Below are positions 14,243 to 17,802 of a stretch of 17,802 bases of DNA, one piece after another (the first letter of the stretch is position 1; the number at the start of each line of letters is the position of its first letter). The DNA is from an uncultured Clostridia bacterium. Lineage in GTDB: Bacteria > Bacillota > Clostridia > Monoglobales > Firm-18. A program made the position numbers and the translations under genes. The notes below the pieces were generated by a model that ran no database searches, was not told where the DNA came from, and worked only from the letters and a program-made list of their open reading frames with translations. The stretch lies in contig CALDNB010000210.1 of assembly GCA_937914775.1 (NCBI GenBank), forward strand, positions 1 through 17,802. The letters are read 5' to 3'.

Positions 14243-14968
14243 GTGAACAAAATTAAAACCAATATTAATTCCATAACAGGAATTATCATGATTATTTTGT
14301 CTGCATTAAATTTAATTTTGGTTAAGTTTGATTATACATACAGACCAAATAATTACACTGTTTTTTATGTGATAAATTTAATAATAGCAGTTTTTATTAT
14401 CTTTTTTTCAATTAAGTATAGAAGTTGCGCTGGTAAAACTTCGAAAATATTCGCTTCTTTCTTACCGATAATAGCACTGGTGTATGTTGTAACATTATTG
14501 TTTTCCTTTGACTTTATCAATGATTATAGAACATACAGTCTGTTATATTATGAAATGCTGATTGCGGCAACACTTGCATTTTCGTTAACAATCTTTTTTG
14601 TATATAACAAAGTTTTATGGCTTAAGATTGTTGTTGGTGTTATTTCATTTGCTCTTATCCTGGTATTTGGATTTATATTGCTTGTTACCATGTTTGTTTC
14701 AAATATTGGAGAAAGCAAGATTTTGCAAACAGTTAAATCACCTGATGGCACTTATGTTGCTGTATCCATTTCCCATGACGAAGGAGCATTGGGCGGCGAT
14801 ACTTGTGTAAGAGTTCGTAATAATAAAAATCAAATACCATTATTGCTTGGCTCGGTAATCAGAGAAGAACAACAGTTGTGGACGGGACCTTGGGGGAAAT
14901 TACCAAATTTAAAATGGGAAGATACTAATACTCTTTTGATAAATAACGTTAGTTATGATATGGAATAA
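14243..14968 (+). CDS. Five-TM membrane protein with DUF5412-like C-terminal domain
   Basis: The 241-residue protein has about five hydrophobic helices (roughly 9-28, 38-55, 67-85, 97-115 and 122-148) and then a soluble domain of about 90 residues. That domain begins KSPDGTYVAVSISHDEGALGGDTCVRVRN and ends GPWGKLPNLKWEDTNTLLINN. This recalls DUF5412, a domain of unknown role, but I made that link from memory and could not check it. The start is GTG at 14243, with AAGGAG (14229-14234) eight bases upstream. The open frame reaches back to an ATG at 14189, which lies inside the inverted repeat and upstream of the likely transcription start near 14213. It is the first gene of an apparent operon reaching to rsmA. 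No function can be assigned. Confidence 0.7.
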   Translation: MNKIKTNINSITGIIMIILSALNLILVKFDYTYRPNNYTVFYVINLIIAVFIIFFSIKYRSCAGKTSKIFASFLPIIALVYVVTLLFSFDFINDYRTYSLLYYEMLIAATLAFSLTIFFVYNKVLWLKIVVGVISFALILVFGFILLVTMFVSNIGESKILQTVKSPDGTYVAVSISHDEGALGGDTCVRVRNNKNQIPLLLGSVIREEQQLWTGPWGKLPNLKWEDTNTLLINNVSYDME

Positions 14969-14986
14969 ACATCAGGAGGATAAACT

Positions 14987-15433
14987 ATGAAGCATTTAAA
15001 AATAATTTTGACGGTAATTATAGTGTTGTTTGTTATTGCTTCTGTATATTCTTTTTTCAATATCAGCGGTCAGGAAATTAGGTTTGTAGATAAACTTTTG
15101 GAGGCAAAATCTGTTACAGTTATTGTTATGAATGAAGACGGTGACGAAAGAGCCGAATACAATTTAGACATAACGCAGATAGAACAGTTTAAAAAACTTA
15201 TAGAGGAAAATTCATATACCCGCCGTATATCATCAACCATTGTTGGAGTGTTGCCCGATAAAAGGTACACAATATTTGCAAACTGGAACGATGGTGGTCA
15301 AAAACATTTGCAAATCAGTCTTATCGGTGGTGAGTATATACAGATTTTAGGAGAATACGGAAGTCATTACCACAAGATAAATAATCCTGATTTTGAAAAA
15401 CAATTGATTTCTATTCTTGGTGCTGAAATTTAG
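14987..15433 (+). CDS. Single-pass membrane-anchored protein, unknown function
   Basis: I do not recognise this 148-residue protein. Residues ~5-24 form one hydrophobic segment (IILTVIIVLFVIASVYSFF) after a short basic start (MKHLK). That fits an uncleaved signal anchor with the remainder outside the cell. There is no lipobox cysteine. The outer part alternates short beta-like stretches (SVTVIVMNEDG, KRYTIFANW, HLQISLIGGEYIQIL) with a helix (TQIEQFKKLIEEN). This suggests a small alpha/beta fold of about 120 residues. It starts 18 bases after the previous gene behind AGGAGG, so it is part of the same operon. It has no cysteine or evident catalytic motif, and a binding or sensing role is only a guess. 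Confidence 0.7.
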   Translation: MKHLKIILTVIIVLFVIASVYSFFNISGQEIRFVDKLLEAKSVTVIVMNEDGDERAEYNLDITQIEQFKKLIEENSYTRRISSTIVGVLPDKRYTIFANWNDGGQKHLQISLIGGEYIQILGEYGSHYHKINNPDFEKQLISILGAEI

Positions 15434-15447
15434 TTCGGGGTGTATAT

Positions 15448-15855
15448 ATGAAAGTATTTAAAAAGATAATCACTTATATTTTGATACTGATAATATTATA
15501 TTTAACTATAACCATTGGCGGGATTTATAAGTACTTAAAAGAATATGGATACAGTGCCTATGCGATACCGCAAACAATGGCCGTATATTTCGGTTTTAGT
15601 GACGGTTTTACTGTGTATGAGATACCCGATAGTGAAACAAGTGTGTTTATTGGTAGGCATGATTATATTTACGAGGAATTGTTTAATGAACACGGGTATA
15701 AAGAAATAGATCGTCTTGGATTAGTAGGTTATTATAAAAAAGATGATAGCGTAAATGAACATTATGACTTTGGAATTGGCTCACAGAATGAATGGTGCCA
15801 TTGGTTCAGGTTATACAGGATTTCAAATGGATATAAGATTGAAAATTTTAGGTGA
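15448..15855 (+). CDS. Single-pass membrane-anchored protein, unknown function
   Basis: This 135-residue protein is unrecognised. It has a basic N-terminus (MKVFKK), one hydrophobic helix at ~7-26 (ITYILILIILYLTITIGGIY) and an outer domain of about 105 residues rich in aromatic and acidic residues. That domain includes GFSDGFTVYEIPDSETSVFIG, DYIYEELFNEHGYKEIDRLG and NEWCHWFRLYR. It follows the previous gene by 14 bases behind GGGGTG. The layout matches its upstream neighbour: short cytoplasmic tail, one anchor, small outer domain. The two sequences are not obviously related by eye. Confidence 0.7.
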   Translation: MKVFKKIITYILILIILYLTITIGGIYKYLKEYGYSAYAIPQTMAVYFGFSDGFTVYEIPDSETSVFIGRHDYIYEELFNEHGYKEIDRLGLVGYYKKDDSVNEHYDFGIGSQNEWCHWFRLYRISNGYKIENFR

Positions 15856-15883
15856 ATTGATTGTTACTTAAAGGAGAAATAAT

Positions 15884-16438
15884 ATGGGTAAGCAGAATAT
15901 TATTCTAAATATACTTTGTACAGTTGTACTTCTTATAGGCTGGGCAGGGATTTTATTTGTATCATTTTTTCTGCTCGTATTCAGCCCTATGTTTACATCA
16001 CTGGGTAACGGCATATTGGTTAATATTACTGCTATTATATACATACTGGTTTTTGTTTTACCGATTTTATTTAGAAAACGGATAACAAAATACTTTTCCT
16101 TGCCGTTATCATTTCTTATTTTTACAATAATTTCTGTAGTGCTTGTTGGCTCGATATTAGCCATAGCCAAAGGCTATATATCCGATTTCAGTCAGGAAAA
16201 ATGGGGCAAATATGAAAGTCTCAGAACATATATGATAGACGATCTGGAAGAGGAACACGGAATTGTAGGAAAGACAGAAAAAGAAGTGCTTGAATTGTTA
16301 GGAGAACCAATGTACAATTACGGCAATGAAACAATTATAAGATATGAATATTATGCGGGAGACGGAATTGACTCGTATTATTACGAAATTGTATTTGAGA
16401 ACGGTATTGCTAAGGATACCACAGTTGCCCAGCATTAA
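15884..16438 (+). CDS. Three-TM protein with SmpA/OmlA-like C-terminal domain
   Basis: The 184-residue protein has three hydrophobic helices (about 6-31, 42-59 and 69-94). A soluble domain follows with RTYMIDDLEEEH, GIVGKTEKEVLELLGEPMY and IIRYEYYAGDGIDSYYYEIVFENGIAKD. The GKTxxEVxxLLGxP motif followed by a Tyr-rich beta hairpin is the pattern of SmpA/OmlA/BLIP-like folds, which bind other proteins. In Bacillota such a domain on a membrane anchor has no established function that I know of. It begins 28 bases after the previous gene behind AAAGGAG. The 47 bases after it hold no terminator, so the next gene is likely co-transcribed. Confidence 0.7.
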   Translation: MGKQNIILNILCTVVLLIGWAGILFVSFFLLVFSPMFTSLGNGILVNITAIIYILVFVLPILFRKRITKYFSLPLSFLIFTIISVVLVGSILAIAKGYISDFSQEKWGKYESLRTYMIDDLEEEHGIVGKTEKEVLELLGEPMYNYGNETIIRYEYYAGDGIDSYYYEIVFENGIAKDTTVAQH

Positions 16439-16485
16439 TTTTATGATGCTGTGTAAATTTAATCTCTCCAAAAGGAGTTGAAATA

Positions 16486-17175
16486 ATGAAGAAGAAATTA
16501 TTGACTATATCCTTTTTTATATTTTTTGCATTGCCTATACCTGTGGCGATATTTGCGTGGTTTTGGACATCAATAAGATTTTATATTTGTATGATGACAG
16601 ACAAAACGCTTGTTGAAACTGTTTCTATGTTTATAGGTGCATTAATAGGCGGAACATATATTATAAGTTATTTAATTGCATTAATTAAAACTTGTAAAGA
16701 AAAGAAAATAACCAAAATATCGCTTTTGCCATTGTTTCATTGTGCAGTTGCTGTTATATATGTAATATCATTAACACCCACAGCAATTTACATAAGCGAA
16801 ACAACGGAGCACTTTGGATTTGCAAAAAAAGATTTTACAGTTGTTGAGGATATTGATACACACGGCGGATTTCACGGTGACGGGTCTTATTATCTGATTT
16901 TAGATTGTTCTGATAACAAGGACAAAGCATTGGAAAAGATAAAAAACTGGAACAAACTGCCTTTATCTGAAAATCTTAATAATATGATGTATGGACATTC
17001 GTTAACAGAAGAAGCACATCTGCCTATAATAGAAAACGGTTATTATATGTTTAAAGACAGGCAAACAGACAGCACAGACGATTCAGCCATATTTGACAAG
17101 GCATCATATAATTTTTCGATTGCCATTTATGACAGCGATACTGATAAAATGTACTATTTTGATTTTGATACTTAA
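16486..17175 (+). CDS. Three-TM membrane protein with conserved-looking C-terminal domain, unknown function
   Basis: The 229-residue protein has three hydrophobic helices (about 5-28, 44-66 and 79-103) and an outer or inner domain of about 120 residues. That part has a compact pattern: DIDTHGGFHGDGSYYLILDCS, a helix (KALEKIKNWNKLPLSENLNNMMYG), ENGYYMFKDRQTDS and FSIAIYDSDTDKMYYFDFDT. The phrase from GGFHGDG to LILDCS seems typical of hypothetical proteins in Bacillota, but I cannot name a family. It has AAAGGAG upstream and is followed after 11 bases by the DUF4364 gene. The same overall design as its four upstream neighbours suggests the five genes serve one process at the membrane. Confidence 0.7.
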   Translation: MKKKLLTISFFIFFALPIPVAIFAWFWTSIRFYICMMTDKTLVETVSMFIGALIGGTYIISYLIALIKTCKEKKITKISLLPLFHCAVAVIYVISLTPTAIYISETTEHFGFAKKDFTVVEDIDTHGGFHGDGSYYLILDCSDNKDKALEKIKNWNKLPLSENLNNMMYGHSLTEEAHLPIIENGYYMFKDRQTDSTDDSAIFDKASYNFSIAIYDSDTDKMYYFDFDT

Positions 17176-17186
17176 GGAGGTAAATT

Positions 17187-17708
17187 ATGATTTTAGATGA
17201 AATTCAGTCAAGACTGGTAATACTATACACAATGAGGTGTTTAAAAACAACTGTTACGGAAGAAATGTTTAATGAAGTTATTGCATATCAGGATATAATT
17301 GACTATTTTACAATGTATAATTTTATATACGAACTTGAGAAAATGGAAATGGTAAAGCCGATTGAGTACGAGGGTGTAAAAAGATATGACATAACAAAAA
17401 AAGGTATTGCCTCTGTCCAGACATTAAAAACAAAAATACCTTTAAGCATCAGAGATAAAATATACAACAAAGCATACGACATTAATCAGCGTGAGGCAAG
17501 AGGAAGACGTTTTGTAACAGACATAACACCAATTGACGAAAGCAAGTATCTTGCAAAGTGCGGTTTATATGAACGTGGAACACCACTTCTTGAGGTAAGC
17601 GTGTTTGCAGGAAGTAAGAAAAACGCCGCGGAAATTGCGGAAAGATTTAAGAAAAATGCTTCAATGGTATTTCAGACGTTGCTTGAAAAAATAGTAGAGG
17701 AAGATTAG
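17187..17708 (+). CDS. DUF4364 family protein
   Basis: This 173-residue soluble protein matches what I recall of DUF4364, a family common in Clostridia. The N-terminal ~75 residues look like a winged helix (LVILYTMRCLKTTVTEEMFNEVI, then TMYNFIYELEKMEMVKPIEYEGVKRYDITKKG), and an alpha/beta C-terminal part follows (LAKCGLYERGTPLLEVSVFAGSKKNAAEIAERFKKNA). DNA binding is plausible but not shown. The ATG at 17187 has AAGGAGG, well spaced, and the gene follows the membrane cassette by 11 bases. Its TAG stop is immediately followed by the ATG of rsmA, so the two are tightly coupled. It could be a regulator of the operon or part of the core rsmA neighbourhood. Confidence 0.75.
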   Translation: MILDEIQSRLVILYTMRCLKTTVTEEMFNEVIAYQDIIDYFTMYNFIYELEKMEMVKPIEYEGVKRYDITKKGIASVQTLKTKIPLSIRDKIYNKAYDINQREARGRRFVTDITPIDESKYLAKCGLYERGTPLLEVSVFAGSKKNAAEIAERFKKNASMVFQTLLEKIVEED

Positions 17709-17802
17709 ATGGTTGACTTAACTTCACCAACAGAGATAAAAAGAATAATGGACGGACTTGGGCGTGGATTCAACAAAAGCCTTGGTCAGAATTTTTTAAT
17801 TG
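17709..17802 (+). CDS. rsmA: 16S rRNA dimethyladenosine transferase, 5' end (partial)
   Basis: RsmA (KsgA) dimethylates two adjacent adenosines near the 3' end of 16S rRNA during small-subunit assembly. The 31 codons present end in FNKSLGQNFLI, the hallmark start of the S-adenosylmethionine-binding domain of this family. A usual lead-in precedes it (TSPTEIKRIMDGLG). The ATG at 17709 directly abuts the stop of the DUF4364 gene. Its ribosome site (GAGG, 17697-17700) lies eight bases upstream inside that gene. The rest runs off the window. Confidence 0.9.
   Translation, partial: MVDLTSPTEIKRIMDGLGRGFNKSLGQNFLI

Overview
The window looks like chromosomal DNA of a low-GC, probably spore-forming member of the class Clostridia (Bacillota). 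The basis is AT-rich codon use, strong AGGAGG-type ribosome sites, GTG and TTG starts, spoVG, a Spo0A-family regulator, AddAB rather than RecBCD, and a DUF4364 gene next to rsmA. I cannot place it to family from sequence reading alone.

Left end (1-1955). This is accessory DNA. It holds the first codons of a leftward gene, a small one-TM protein with its own good promoter, a GC-rich hairpin, and a complete-looking insertion sequence with an IS1202/ISNCY-like DDE transposase. The insert ends inside pfkA. The first ~36 residues of 6-phosphofructokinase, including the GGDxPG phosphate loop, are gone. A foreign promoter, ribosome site and about ten new codons stand in their place.

Housekeeping block (1931-10429, + strand). 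After the damaged pfkA come a CDP-alcohol phosphatidyltransferase (pgsA), spoVG with a strong terminator, and the overlapping addB-addA pair for double-strand-break processing.

Damage and regulation block (10430-14157). A divergent Spo0A-like response regulator runs convergently into a Y-family DNA polymerase (dinB). The dinB start faces a divergent XRE repressor-ImmA/IrrE protease pair. Between them are three CGAAYTNNARTTCG palindromes whose starts are exactly 30 bp apart. This looks like a protease-triggered repressor switch that could control translesion synthesis. A short QueG-like double 4Fe-4S protein closes the block.

Right end (14158-17802, + strand). A 17-bp perfect inverted repeat with outward -10 boxes precedes an apparent operon. 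It has five small membrane-anchored proteins of unknown function, each with a soluble C-terminal part, then a DUF4364 protein and the start of rsmA. The membrane cassette and the repressor/operator/Pol IV module are the parts most likely to hold undescribed biology.
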